Positions 1-12,061 of a stretch of 64,000 nucleotides of DNA are shown one piece after another; position 1 is the first letter of the stretch; each line of letters starts with the position of its first letter. Made by a program: the position numbers and the translations under genes. The DNA comes from Homalodisca vitripennis (taxonomy: Eukaryota > Arthropoda > Insecta > Hemiptera > Cicadellidae). The stretch is taken from NCBI RefSeq assembly GCF_021130785.1, contig NC_060207.1, positions 3,618,501-3,682,500 on the forward strand, read 5' to 3'. The notes beneath the pieces were generated by a model that searched no databases, was not told the origin of the DNA, and saw nothing but the letters and a program-made list of their open reading frames with translations.

Positions 1-228
1 ACCTGACGATGACCTTTGGTTACGAACTATGACCCAATCACCATGTAACACTGAAATCATCAATTTCAGTAAACGCTCCACTGTTTTTTCTCTCTGTCCT
101 TGTTTTGTGTTACTGTTTTGTATCCTTAATTTTTGCATCTTATTGTCATATCCGAGCCTTTACAAGACTCAAAATATAAATACTTTAACGGTGAACACGT
201 TGAATGGTAGAAGGCCAAGATGAGTTTT

Positions 229-372
229 AATATGTTTGTAAACATCCTGTACATAAAATGTAATGCCATGATATAATGTAATGCAGTTGAAACATAAATG
301 AATGTTAATAACGTGATGGCTCTATGTCAATAAGGACACGGTATATTGACGTTCTGGAACGTTCTATTTATA
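229..372 (+). repeat. Single 143-bp HSE-containing unit
   Basis: One copy of the unit that is tandemly repeated eight times at 39455-40570. It runs from aatatgtttgtaaacatcc to the TATTTATAA-like sequence. It is the long (143-bp) form, with 'gatataatgtaatgcag' in the middle. Confidence 0.85.
351..365 (+). promoter_or_regulatory. Perfect heat-shock element (HSE)
   Basis: The sequence GTTCTGGAACGTTCT is an exact match to nTTCnnGAAnnTTCn, three contiguous inverted pentamers, the established binding site of trimeric HSF. An AT-rich TATTTATAA follows directly, and a TATAAATAG box lies about 80 bp downstream. Function is inferred from the motif only. Confidence 0.6.
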
Positions 373-1270
373 AGTATCCTTTCACAAGAGATTCAGCTTT
401 CAGATGGAATATTATTTACATGTTCTAATATTCTCTCTTGATATTCTATAAATAGAAGCAACACAATAAGATACGGAGTATTATTTCTAACAATGAGAAT
501 GGCATTTCTAGAAATTTATTTTTATTAAATGTTAAAAAATTCTTGAAAACCTTGTTTTAGAAATAGTTACATTAACTTTAATTACGTGGATATTTCGTTT
601 TTTATACAACATATATGCGATATAGCACAATTATTCTGTAATCACTAAAATGTTTTAATATATTTTTATTTTGTCGATGGTTGTATATTTTTTTTATATA
701 AAGAGGAGGCCGATCCCTTCTGCGCGTCCTTATTGGCGACTGACCTGAGTGAAGATCTTTTCATATATAGAATAAGAAAGAGAATGGATGCATCGATACA
801 GTATATCGTCTATTATACTGATATAAAGTTTTAGAATCAAAGACAAGATTTGAATCTGCGTTATCTCTAACTCAGAGTCTGATGTCTTAGACCGAGTGGA
901 AATTGGCTCTCCTAAAACAAAAACAAACTTATAGACTATTCTATAAACCCGTCAAACATCCTTTTTAACTTCGAGTACGAAAAAGTAAAAATTTCAGGAA
1001 ATGCTGTTTTTATTTTAAAATATTTATTTATTCATAATTGGCTTTAAAATCTGTTCAAAACTTTGGTTTCTTCCCTTTTCATTAATATCATATCAGCTGT
1101 TACAAAATCCCACTGACATTCCACAAGTTTTCTGTAATATTTGAATTTTGCAAAGAGATAGATTAACATGTTGTGATGTGTCTATGAAGTATTGAGTTTA
1201 TCTCCTACACTGGCTGAGAATGTACTCGAAGAGAGAGCAAGCTCTCGATCTTCATCTGAGTACAATTGTA
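373..1270. other. Unique AT-rich spacer, no gene seen
   Basis: Apart from the TATA box, this stretch has no long open frame, RNA gene or repeat that I can recognise. It is nearly identical in length to 40571-41462 in the other copy. Confidence 0.6.
447..454 (+). promoter_or_regulatory. TATA box (TATAAATAG), copy 1
   Basis: The sequence reads TATAAATA followed by G, the form common in insect heat-shock promoters. It lies about 80 bp downstream of the HSE in the + direction and is conserved in copy 2 at 40646-40653. I see no clear initiator about 30 bp downstream. AT-rich DNA makes chance matches likely, so the support comes from its association with the HSE. Confidence 0.4.
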
Positions 1271-2072
1271 ACACAGTGACAACTGAAATCTGTTGTCTAT
1301 CTGTGTCTGAGTACGCTGTAACACAGTGACAACTAAAATCTGTTGTCTATCTGTGTCTGAGTACGCTGTAACACAGTGACAACTATAATCTGTTGTCTAT
1401 CTGTGTCTGAGTACGCTGTAACACAGTGACAACTGAAATCTGTTGTCTATCTGTGTCTGAGTACGCTGTAACACAGTGACAACTAAAATCTGTTGTCTAT
1501 CTGTGTCTGAGTACGCTGTAACACAGTGACAACTATAATCTGTTGTCTATCTGTGTCTGAGTACGCTGTAACATAGTGACAACTGAAATCATTGTATATC
1601 TGCGTCTGAGTACGCTGTTAACACAGTGAACAACTATAATCTGTTGTCTATCTGTGTCTGAGTACGCTGTAACACAGTGACAACTATAATCTGTTGTCTA
1701 TCTGTGTCTGAGTACGCTGTAACATAGTGACAACTGAAATCATTGTATATCTGCGTCTGAGTACGCTGTAACACAGTGACAACTATAATCTGTTGTCTAT
1801 CTGTGTCTGAGTAAGCTGTAACATTAGTGACAACTGAAATCATTGTATATCTGTGTCTGAGTACGCTGTAACACAGTGACAACTAAAATCTGTTGTCTAT
1901 CTGTGTCTGAGTACTCTGTAACATAGTGACAACTGAAATCTATTGTATATCTGTGTCTGAGTACGCTATAAACACAGTGACAACTAAAATCTGTTGTCTA
2001 TCTGTGTCTGAGTACTCTGTAAACATAGTGACAACTGAAATCTGTTGTCTATCTGTGTCTGAGTACGCTGTA
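1271..2072 (+). repeat. 50-bp minisatellite, ~16 units (copy 1)
   Basis: About 16 tandem units read acacagtgacaactNNAATC, then tgttgtctatctgtgtctga and gtacgctgta. Variant units have 'cattgtatatctgcgtctga' or 'gtactctgta'. The period of 50 is not divisible by three. Minus-strand open frames across it are a by-product of a stop-poor unit and not a protein. Confidence 0.95.
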
Positions 2073-3283
2073 AGACAACTGAAGTGAAAACTGATCGTTG
2101 GTGAATTATTTGAAGAACAGGAAAATTGTGTTAATGTTTGTCTACTCCTGGCTTGTGCAAGCGTACCTTTAAAGTGGTCGTGCTCGCTTATACGTTTAAG
2201 GGTCTCGTTGAAACAAGCACCGTTGGAATTTTTTATGAAACTGTTCAAATAGTTTGTTTATAGTATATTTTGTATAACTATACTGGGTTTCTGTAATTTG
2301 ACTTTACAAATTATCAAAAGACGTAATTTTATCAATATTAAAAAATAATACAATAATGTTTTATATGTTTCTATTGTCCCTTTAAACCTATGTTGCCAAA
2401 TTTGGTTTCCTTGGCATAAATAGTTCTAGGAATATCAAATTATTTTATTAATAAAAGAAAAAGGCGGCTAGCAGCTAAATGATAAATTCTTGGACTTATG
2501 TTTGTATAACGTTTTTTTGTTTCAAATGATGAGTATTGTCAGGCACAGAAGTTTGTGGCACCCTTTATCCACACACTTTCCATATTTGTGTGAAATACTA
2601 CAAAAACACAACGTTTAGAAAATAAGTATTAAGTCTTTTTTTAATTTTTATATTCAAAGATGAAATATTAAGCTTATAAAATTAAATATTTCTTACAAAA
2701 TATTCCTGGAGAATTTGCAAAAATTGTAACCTAGTGGTTAGTTATTAAAACATAAATTTGTAATATTATTTATATTTACTACACAACGAAGACGATGACT
2801 CATGTGATTGCTGACGTGCGTGAAACCTTGTGCTTAAGCAGTGCGACTGTGCTTTTACTAATGTTTCGGTAGCTTCCACTCGCTATGTCATCGCAGTTCA
2901 TGTGTATCTGGTGTGACAACATACATATTTAAAATATCTTTATTTTTTTATAATTGCCAAGTTTCAACAAATAATATTGTTAGATCATTAATAAGTATAC
3001 ATTTTTTTATTTTGAAAAATTGTAATAGTTTATATTCCTTTACATTTTATTGCTGAATAGACTTTAACAGATTACTTCTGTTTCATATATAGGTATGACT
3101 GGCAGAGAGTAATACATTTAAAAAAAACCGCTAGCTGAAAAGCGATGTAGAAACACTTCTGGTTGGCCAGCCTACATTTCTCAGCAACACAAGATAAACC
3201 TTTAGTGTCCGTATTTCTACGAAACGGCTACACTATGATGTTTAAGACTTCAATAAGGAACATCAGTACAAGTTTAAAACAAA
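2073..3283. other. Unique spacer between arrays, no gene seen
   Basis: AT-rich DNA with no recognisable coding or RNA gene. It matches 42261-43455 with about 16 net extra bases in this copy. Confidence 0.6.
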
Positions 3284-5313
3284 GGTCAGAGTTTGAGGCT
3301 TGGCGTGTGCCCCCGTAGCGGACTGTCTCCTGGGGGATAATTACATTACTATTTAAACACAGGTCAGAGTGTGAGGCTTGGCGTGTGCCCCGTAGCAAAC
3401 TGTCTCCTGGGGGGATTATTACATACTATTTAAACACAGGTCAGAGTGTGAGGCTTGGAGTGTGCCCCGTAGCGGACTGTCCCTCCTGGGGGATTATTAC
3501 ATACTATTTAAACACAGGTCAGAGTGTGAGGCTTGGCGTGTGCCCCGTAGCGGACTGTCTCCTGGGGGATTATTACATACTATTTAAACACAGGTCAGAG
3601 TGTGAGGCTTGGCGTGGTGCCCCGTAGCGGACTGTCTCCTGGGGGATTATTACATACTATTTAAACACAGGTCAGATCTAGAGTGTGAGGCTTGGCGTGT
3701 GCCCCCGTAGCGGACTGTCTCCTGGGGGATTATTACATACTATTTAAACACAGGTCAGAGTGTGAGGCTTGGAGTGTGCCCCGTAGGCGGACTGTCTCCT
3801 GGGGGATTATTACATATACTATTTAAACACAGGGTCAGAGTGTGAGGCTTGGCGATGTGCCCCCGTAACGGACTGTCCTCCTGGGGGATTATTACATACT
3901 ATTTAAACCACAGGTCAGAGTGTGAGGCTTGGCGTGTGCCCCGTAGCGGACTGGTCTCCTGGGGGATTATTACATTACTATTTTAAACACAGGTCAGAGT
4001 GTGAGGCTTGGGCGGTGTGCCCCGTAGCGGACTGTCTCCTGGGGGATTATTACATACTATTTAAACACACAGGTCAGAGTGTGAGGGCTTGGCGTGTGCC
4101 CCGTTGCGGACTGTCCTCCTGGGGGATTATTACATACTATTTAAACCACAGGTCAGAGTGTGAGGCTTGGCGTGTGCCCCGTAGCGGACTGTCTCCTGGG
4201 GGATTATTACATACTATTTAAACACAGGTCAGAGTGTGAGGCTTGGAGTGTGCCCCGTTAGCGGACTGTCTCCTGGGGGATTATTAACATACTATTTAAA
4301 CACAGGTCAGAGTGTGAGGCTTGGCGTGTTGCCCCGTAGCGGACTGTTCTCCTGGGGGATTATTACATACTATTTAAACACAGATCAGGAGTGTGAGGCT
4401 TGGAGTGTGCCCCGTAGCGGACTGTCTCCTGGGGGATTATTACATACTATTTAAACACAGGTCAGAGGTGTGAGGCTTGGAGTGTGCCCCCGTAGCGGAC
4501 TGTCTCCTGGGGGATTATTACATACTATTTAAACACAGGTCAGAGTGTGAGGCTTGGCGTGTGCCCCGTGAGCGGACTGTCTCCTGGGGGATTATTACAT
4601 ACTATTTAAACACAGGTCAGAGTGTGAGGCTTGGCGTGTGCCCCGTAGCGGACTGTCTCCCTGGGGGATTATTACATACTATTTAAAACACAGGTCAGAG
4701 TGTGAGGCTTGGAGTGTGCCCCGTAGCGGACTGTCTCCTGGGGGATTATTACATACTATTTATAAACACAGGTCAGAGTGTGAGGCTATGGAGTGTGCCC
4801 CGTAGCGGACTGGTCTCCTGGGGGATTATTACATACTATTTTAAACACAGGTCAGGAGTGTGAGGCTTTGGCGTGTGCCCCGTAACGGGACTGTCTCCTG
4901 GGGGATTATTAACATACTATTTAAACACAGGTCAGAGTGGTGAGGCTTGGGCGTGTGCCCCGTAACGGACTGTCTCCTGGGGGATTATTACATACTATTT
5001 AAAACACAGGTCAGAGTGTGAGGCTTGGCGTGTGCCCCGTAACGGACTGTCTCCTGGGGGATTATTACATACTATTTAAAACACAGGTCAGAGTGTGAGG
5101 CTTGGCGTGTGTGCCCCGTAACGGACTGTCTCCTGGGGGATTATTACATACTATTTAAACACAGGTCAGAGTGTGAGGCTTGGCGGTGTGCCCCGTAACT
5201 GGACTGTCATCCTGGGGGATTATTACATACTATTTAAACTCGTGTCAGAGTGTGAGGCTTGGCGTGTGCCCCGTAGCGGACTGTCTTCCTGCGGGATTAT
5301 TACAATACTATTT
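3284..5313 (+). repeat. 76-bp minisatellite, ~26 units (copy 1)
   Basis: Tandem units begin ggtcagagtgtgaggcttgg, continue through cgtgtgccccgtagcggact and gtctcctgggggattattac, and end atactatttaaacaca. I count about 26 units against about 18 in the other copy. Many units here carry single-base insertions absent from the clean copy. The short peptides that can be read across it cycle through frames and are not genes. Confidence 0.95.
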
Positions 5314-7504
5314 TGACTGCGTTGTATATGTAATGGAGGTGGGAGATTCATAATAAATGAACCCTCTAAGTCTAACACCACTGCTAAAAATTCTGCTCTT
5401 GTTAACAACTGGTGAGAGAGCACTAAGAAGGGACTACTACATTCTAACACTCGTAATGAGTATGTACTATTATTATTACAAATAAGTAGTACAAATTATT
5501 ATAATTTAAAAAACATGTAAAATGTAATTTTATTTAATAGTGTAATTTCATTCCCGTTATCTGAACTATGATCAAATTTTTAAAGACACGTGCTCTTCAC
5601 AGATTTAGTTTTAACATAGCTATTTTACTTAAACTGACAGATAACAAAATGTAACATTTTTCATCAGTAATTTGGAAACAATACAATAATGCAATCTTTT
5701 ATCGTTCACATTGTTTATAAAAAATGACATTAGCACATTCAGCTAAAATTGTATTCCTTTGAGTTAAAAAACCAACCTAACAAAGTAATCTTAAAACATT
5801 TGATGATAAATTAATGGACAATGTAACTGGGAGACGCCACATCTCGCGTATCACATTACAAGGGGGTTTTTGCTGAGATTGTATGATACATTTCAAGAGT
5901 ATAGCTTATTTCATTAGACCATATGTGTTATTTATGTATGTAATATGTTAAAAAAAATGCTATGTACTGAGTTTATTTAATTTGTCTATTTCTTAATACG
6001 AACATGGATAACCATAAGAAAAATCGACCACTTTTGAATACACAGCAATTGAGACTCCCGACATACATTCATGTATCGTTTTTCAATGCTCATGTAGAGT
6101 TAGCAGGAGTAACGTTTCAACCCTCTAGGTCATCTTGCTTGAACGTTTATCCTTCGTACAGATATAGGTACAGAAATTTTATTTTGTCATCAGCTAAAGA
6201 TGGAAAAACCTTCTCTCCTCATTCGGCTAATAAAATTCAGTTCCCATAAATATCCCATTAAAGTATTAAATTAACATCGATACATTTACAACATGATAAA
6301 TATTTATACAGTTTCCTGAAACGAAATCTAATTAGCAGGAATTATAATTATATAATTTATTAATTTGTTTCGTATAACTAACTCAAATTCCTACACAATG
6401 TATTATAGGACAAAATGGAGAGATATGTTTTGAATGAAATCGATGTTAGTGTTAAAGAACTGATATACATTTATATTAAATTTTATTAACTAAAAACAGC
6501 CGTCTGTTCCCACTAAATCTTCAAAATATATAAATAAATACAGCCCCCTGTACATATTTTCTAAAACATTGCGTTATGAGGCACTCTTATTACAGGAATG
6601 TACATATGAATGTATTTGTAAATCTCCCTCTGCTAGGATTCAGCCAGCTGCTAGGATTCTGTCGGATCTGCGAGTGTTACATCCACGTTTATTACAGATT
6701 TATATTCATGAATGCACGTGCTGTTACCTGGGCTGAAACTGTAAGCTTTATATTGTATCTAACACCTTTCTTCTCTTTTGTCACTGAGGATAAATTTAAA
6801 TATGTACTTAAGGTATTCTAAATATTGTACAACTTTGTCCATAAATTTACTTCAAAATGTTAGTAATTTTTTATATATATAATTAAATAAAATGAAATGA
6901 ATAGAGTAAATATATAAAAATAAATAAATTTTAGTTGTAATTATATCTGATCTCTCTCTTAACTTTTCCAAACACACAAACTATTCAAATGGTGAGATAA
7001 TTGTGGACGATTTTATTGTTTTTTTACTAAAAAATAACAAATATGCGGATGTAACTGTTATTTGGCAATTAAAAGCAATGAATGTTAATGTGAGGCACGC
7101 ATTTTCCTTAAACATTTCCTAAGCTTAGTCTTGTAAAATCTAAATAAACATGGCACACACAACTCAAAAAATGTGTGTTTAGAGTAACATGTTCTTTCGT
7201 AACATAAGGAAAATAGAATAATAGGTCTAATTGGAAAATCTGGTCTGAGAAAAAACATCACACGAAGAACGTCAAATGAAGCCAAAATATTATACATAAA
7301 TTGAGACTTCATACATAAAAAATTAGCATACCAATATTCAAAAATATATGTTTCAGGTTAGGCCACTTAGGCTGCCAATACTACACATAATAAACGTGGA
7401 AACCTAAAAAGATTATTAAACAATCCCAAATCAACAAATCTTCATCCTCAAAATGCATGCACCATGTAATTGAGGTCAAGGGCCAAAACATATATCCTGG
7501 GGCT
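5314..7504. other. Unique 3' part of duplicated segment, no gene seen
   Basis: AT-rich DNA with short open frames only. The homologous 44816-46925 does not preserve those frames, because indels between copies break them, which argues against coding. Insertion noise is highest here. Confidence 0.6.
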
Positions 7505-7601
7505 ACCCCCCCCCCCCCCCACCCCCCCCCCCCCCCACCCCCCCCCCCCCCCACCCCCCCCCCCCCCCACCCCCCCCCCCCCCCACCCCCCCCCCCCCCC
7601 A
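7505..7601 (+). repeat. Perfect 16-bp poly-C repeat at duplication breakpoint
   Basis: Single A residues fall at 7505, 7521, 7537, 7553, 7569, 7585 and 7601, each separated by exactly 15 C: six perfect units of one A plus fifteen C. The repeat starts at the first base after homology to the second copy ends. The proline- or glycine-rich peptides readable on both strands are low-complexity artefacts. The minus strand is G-rich and could form quadruplexes, but a base-calling or assembly origin is equally plausible. Confidence 0.95.
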
Positions 7602-10600
7602 CCATTATATTTTTACATTCCTTTCGGATTACCTATTAGATTTTTCTCTTGATGCTGACACATGCTTGGAGTTTGATAATGCCTTATGCCCCAAAAGTGT
7701 AAAAATAAATATTTTAATTCTAAAACATAAAGCATACCACTATTGGATCTTTCATACCTTAAAAGTATAGAGCTTTATAAATGAAGATTTTCAGGTTTTT
7801 GATCCCGATACTGGTTTTGGTTTTGATCTTTAAAATCACTGGTGCCAAAAGTGCTCACAGCGGTAGAGTTTACAGTGATTTAGAAAACATCACAATTTGT
7901 GAACGATTTAAAAAATATATATTTATTATTGCCTTCACTTTAAACTATATTTATAGTGTTAAATAGAGATCTTAATTTATTACTAATTTAAGTACATCTC
8001 CATAAATTACTTAAAACTACCTTTATATTAATGAAAACAATTAAGCATAAACAAAGAGATTACTGCGTCCATCGCATGAATAGCGTTCTGGTTAGAGACT
8101 CGCAGACGCACTCACCACTATTTCTTGGAACATGTTGCATTGAGGCTACACATCATTCCACCCAGACAAGCCAAATAAGCATGACATTTGACTGGCATAA
8201 ATGGGTTTTAATAAGAAGTCTACTGATAGAGGCAGGTCAATGGCGGGTCGAAAAGCTAATTCAAGCTAATTCCAGCTATTTGGAGCATGTTCCATAGAAA
8301 ATCATTAGCCGTTGAATATCTCATTAATGAGTTTTAATGAGTATCAATGAACATTGTTATGGGTGCAATGAACGTAAAAGCACTCCTTAAAAGTAAGATG
8401 TTTTGAACAAATGTACAAGGACATAGGATCTGACTGCTTATTTTTTATTTTTATTCGTCAGTAGTTCTTGTTGGTTGTCGCTCATTATTCCCTTTCTAGG
8501 GTATTTTGAACCACGAGTAATATATGCTTATCAGAAGCAAAAACCCATGTCATTGCCGATACATTTTATTGATAATAATATTCTGTCAAAGATATCATTC
8601 CTTACTGATCTGTTTTGAAAAGTTGAAAAAAGTAAGTAAATAATTGCTAGAAAAAAGACGAATATCTTAAAACTCTCAGACACAATATAGGGTTAATATT
8701 ATGATAAATATTAAATGACGTATAACGTATAACATATCTTAAAAATTCAAATTGGAATAAAATATATATTGCCAGAAATCTCTTAGGATAGAATGTGCTA
8801 TATGTAATAGAATTATTTGTTCATTATTTAAATTGGACGGAATGATTGGCAGTATAGACATTGAAAAATTTAATTTATTTATGAGCATCCACCCATACCA
8901 AAAATCAATAACCTGAGCAGTCTCAACATAAAACAAACGAGGTACAAATAATTAATGAGGGGTGTAAATAATGCTTTACTACTTATGTGGTTTCAAATCA
9001 ATCGTCCATGTGAATAACTATTTAAGGTGAATAATAGTTTGAAAGAGATTTTAAAAGTAATTGCTACACTACAGAAATTCACAAGAAATAATGGTTAAGT
9101 GTATAATATAATATAATATTTCATGGACACAATTGTTCCAGTACAAAGTACTAGCTATTGATTGTTGTTAAGTGCAATATATAGCCATTAAATATAGTAC
9201 AACATATCGTTGTTAGCTCAAAGTTATACTAACAAAATTTCTCTGCTTCTGGTTCATAATTCGTTGATGTAAAACACTCTACTGTGTATACGTTAATTTA
9301 CAAGAGTCACTTATTATTTATTTTTGACAAGATATTTGAAAAATAATAAAATTAATGTTTTGATTAGAATCCCACAACTTCTATTTTTCAGCTATTACCT
9401 GGTTACCTGTATAGCGTAGCAAAGGAATTTGTGTTGTATGTTTAAAAAGTGTAAATATACCATCCGAGGATCAAACGTTAAACCAATTTACTATCACCGA
9501 CCTTTAACGAGAATGGAAACATTGTTTTGAAATAGAAGCGAGTGTTACCCATGCCCTGTCTGTTTTAATTCATCTTCCGTGCACTTCTTTTTAAAAAATA
9601 AAGGTGCTAATAGAATGTTCTAGATATTTAACAATTAATCACATTATACCTCCATTACATAAGACAATAAAATGACGGTGGCTTTCTATTTCTATCGAAG
9701 CTTATAGGAATAGCAAGAGATTCAGTATTACATCTAAATAACTTAAAATGTAAACAAATCTTTTAAAGGAATGAAAGATTTCCTGAAAGTCAAAGTAAAA
9801 ATGCTAACGTCTGTAGAAAATAGCTAACTATAGTACTGTATATATAGTAGAATAAATACAAGACCTCCAGCTGAGGTAGCTCAGTCGTCCACCTGATGAG
9901 ACAATGAGAACATCTCTACATCTACCACCTTATATTTTAGTATATGTGTCTCTGATGTGGAAACGATATAGAGTTTGTTTTGAGCTTATTCGTCGGCGAC
10001 CTTTTTATAAATTTCGACGGACATGGATTTCACATTCTAGGAGTAAAGTTTGTGACATTTTAATGTTAAGGAAGGTGAATTGTAGCTGACACAACATTTG
10101 CATTGAATATTACTTGTAGTAACTTGTTATGGTACATAAATATTTCTCTCGCATTTTACATACCTGATAAGCTCGCTATCCTGATAAGTGCTGTGTAGTA
10201 TTTTAAATTAATTTTCCTTCATTATCCTAAAAACTATATACTCTCTCTGTAAACCAACTTAAAGAATACTATAGAACATCGCATTTTCAATTCGAGTAAA
10301 AGAGACGGGTGTAAATAAATGGTAACATAGGGAACTTTTAGCGCCCCTGTGGTAAATGTCCTATCTCCTTGCTGCAGTACGTATAATATATCTGTTTGCT
10401 ATTAGCCTATGTCATATTTTTACTGAAATTTAAAACTGGCATCTATTCTATTATATTTTTCATTCCTACTATAATATTAATGTAATTCAATTTAAATCAT
10501 ACAAGTGGTTGGGAATGTATATAATGGGAGTATTTTTGTCACAATGCAACAAAACGTTACACATTAACCAAATACAACCAATAAATTAAGCAAAATAATG

Positions 10601-10772
10601 GCAACCAAACAATATCTTCGTACTAATATCATTTTTATACGTTTAGTTTAGTTCGTACATAAATAAACCTAATAATATACCAAATTTATTAATGCAAAAA
10701 AATATTTAACTTAAATGTTACATTACTATAAATATTATAGTGACTTGGTGGCAACTTATATTATAAACTAAA

Positions 10773-10776
<4 letters not shown>
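7602..10776. other. Intergenic AT-rich DNA, no confident gene
   Basis: There is no recognisable gene. A 61-codon frame at 7781-7966 begins with a hydrophobic signal-peptide-like stretch (MKIFRFLIPILVLVLIF) but has no other support. The sequence around 9873-10020 (agctcagtcgtccacctgatgagac and following) is related to 28677-28770, which indicates a dispersed repeat family. Confidence 0.5.

Positions 10777-10816
<40 letters not shown>
10777..10816. repeat. (TA)n microsatellite
   Basis: About 20 uninterrupted TA dinucleotides. Confidence 0.95.
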
Positions 10817-10817
<1 letters not shown>

Positions 10818-11456
10818 CTTTGAATGCTTAACGATATTTGTTTAATTTACTGTAGTGAGTAGGAAGTAATAAATAAAATACATTATGTTAAATCAAGTTT
10901 CAAAAAATAAACCCACTTATTTATATGGTGGCCATATTTAATTCTTCGAATGTAACATTCTGTATTCATAAAATAGAGAATGTTACTTTAAAATTATTTA
11001 TTACAGGATCAATTTCAATTAAAAATTAAATTAAAAAAGTTCTAATCTTGGGTATTGTCCTATGTCTACTCGTTTTGAAGTGCGCAGGTTGAAACGCTGT
11101 GTTGAGGATACATTCCTTAAATGCAATAGATGAATCAAGAAGAAAGCTAAATTACGTATTGTCTGAAATTTATAGACTTCAATGTAGGTTTTAAGATAAC
11201 AGTCTGGATTTATGCAACAAAGAACTCGTTGAACGATATTACTGCAAAGTAATAGGTCAAACTCCCTGTTTAAAACCATGTAAAACGTAATTTTAATATA
11301 CATAGGCTGCATTCTATAAGGTGTGATTGTGTTGTATTAATGAAACTGACAAATGAGAGAACAATAAGTAATGTAATGTGTGAATGTATAACACTTTCAT
11401 CGTACTGTAACATCAAATTTTATTTCTCCAGAGTACCATGTTTTCAGTGTCAAATA

Positions 11457-11460
<4 letters not shown>
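10817..11460. other. AT-rich spacer, nothing recognised
   Basis: No gene, RNA or repeat could be supported between the two TA microsatellites. Confidence 0.5.

Positions 11461-11520
<60 letters not shown>
11461..11520. repeat. (TA)30 microsatellite, left target flank of transposon
   Basis: Uninterrupted TA directly abutting the transposon end CAGGGTG. With 14025-14072 on the other side, it shows that the element inserted into a TA array, the target dinucleotide of the superfamily. Confidence 0.95.
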
Positions 11521-11523
<3 letters not shown>

Positions 11524-12013
11524 GGTGATTCATGAAGTTCTCCCCCCACTTCTACAGCACATTGTACTAGTAAAAATAATGAAAAAATGAAATGTTATAT
11601 AAACATAGGTCCGAAAACGCTTCGTTAGCGAGTTACAGCTAGCGAAAGATTTCGCCTGAATTCCTGGGTAAAGAGTAAAATAAAGCCATACTGAACTTTT
11701 GGAAAGGTTAATTAAGTAAGAAATATCGTGGATTCTTATGTATTTTTACCTGATAAAGCTAATAAAATAGGTTTCAGAACTGTACCTGTAGTAGTTTTTG
11801 AGGGATTCAGGGTTAAATGCAACAAATTGGGGCACGAAACAATGGTTTTTTAAGTTTTATGTACAATAACTTTGTTAAATTGGTAATAAATACATAAAAT
11901 CAACAAACATTAATTGTAGAGAATTTAATTCTGAGAAAAATTAATATAATCAAAGTCTAAAATAAAACAGAAATAAGTACCAAAAAATCGATTTTATTCA
12001 GTATAATACATTA
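11521..12013 (+). repeat. Left terminal inverted repeat of mariner-like element
   Basis: It pairs with the reverse complement of 13538-14024, ending internally at 'cagtataatacatta'. It contains an imperfect internal palindrome (cttcgttagcg … ctagcgaaag) that might serve as a transposase-binding subsite; that role is inferred. Confidence 0.93.
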
Positions 12014-12061
12014 CTAGTTTTAAGCAAAATTAATCAGGTTGGGCCAACCGTACGCACCTTT

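Larger units (their letters stand above)
1..7504 (+). repeat. Copy 1 of a ~7.7-kb direct duplication (noisy copy)
   Basis: This segment matches 39228-46925 in the same order and orientation, from the first base of the window to the bases ggct at 7501-7504, where it switches to a poly-C repeat. It contains one 143-bp HSE unit, a 50-bp array, a 76-bp array and unique spacers. Relative to the other copy it carries many 1-3-base insertions, often duplicated neighbouring bases. The excess rises along the segment: about +6 over the 0.9 kb after position 372, +16 over 2073-3283, and +79 over the last 2 kb. Insertion-biased noise increasing towards a junction is typical of low-coverage long-read consensus, so this may be an assembly product. 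A genuine decaying duplication is the alternative. The left end lies outside the window. Confidence 0.9.

Noticed and set aside
1271..2072. CRISPR-like array (regular ~50-bp repeats)
   Set aside because: Head-to-tail repeats without unique spacers in a eukaryotic sequence; an ordinary minisatellite.
3385..4686. Several 69-99-codon frames with repeated CEAWRVPRSGLSPGG-type peptides
   Set aside because: They run across a 76-bp tandem repeat whose period is not a multiple of three. The same peptide appears in shifting frames and indels break it.
7381..7652. Poly-proline and poly-glycine/tryptophan frames
   Set aside because: Direct translation of the 16-bp poly-C repeat on both strands; no coding support.
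9873..9920. tRNA A-box-like sequence gaggtagctcagtcgtcc
   Set aside because: No B box or cloverleaf follows. It is more likely part of a dispersed repeat related to 28677.
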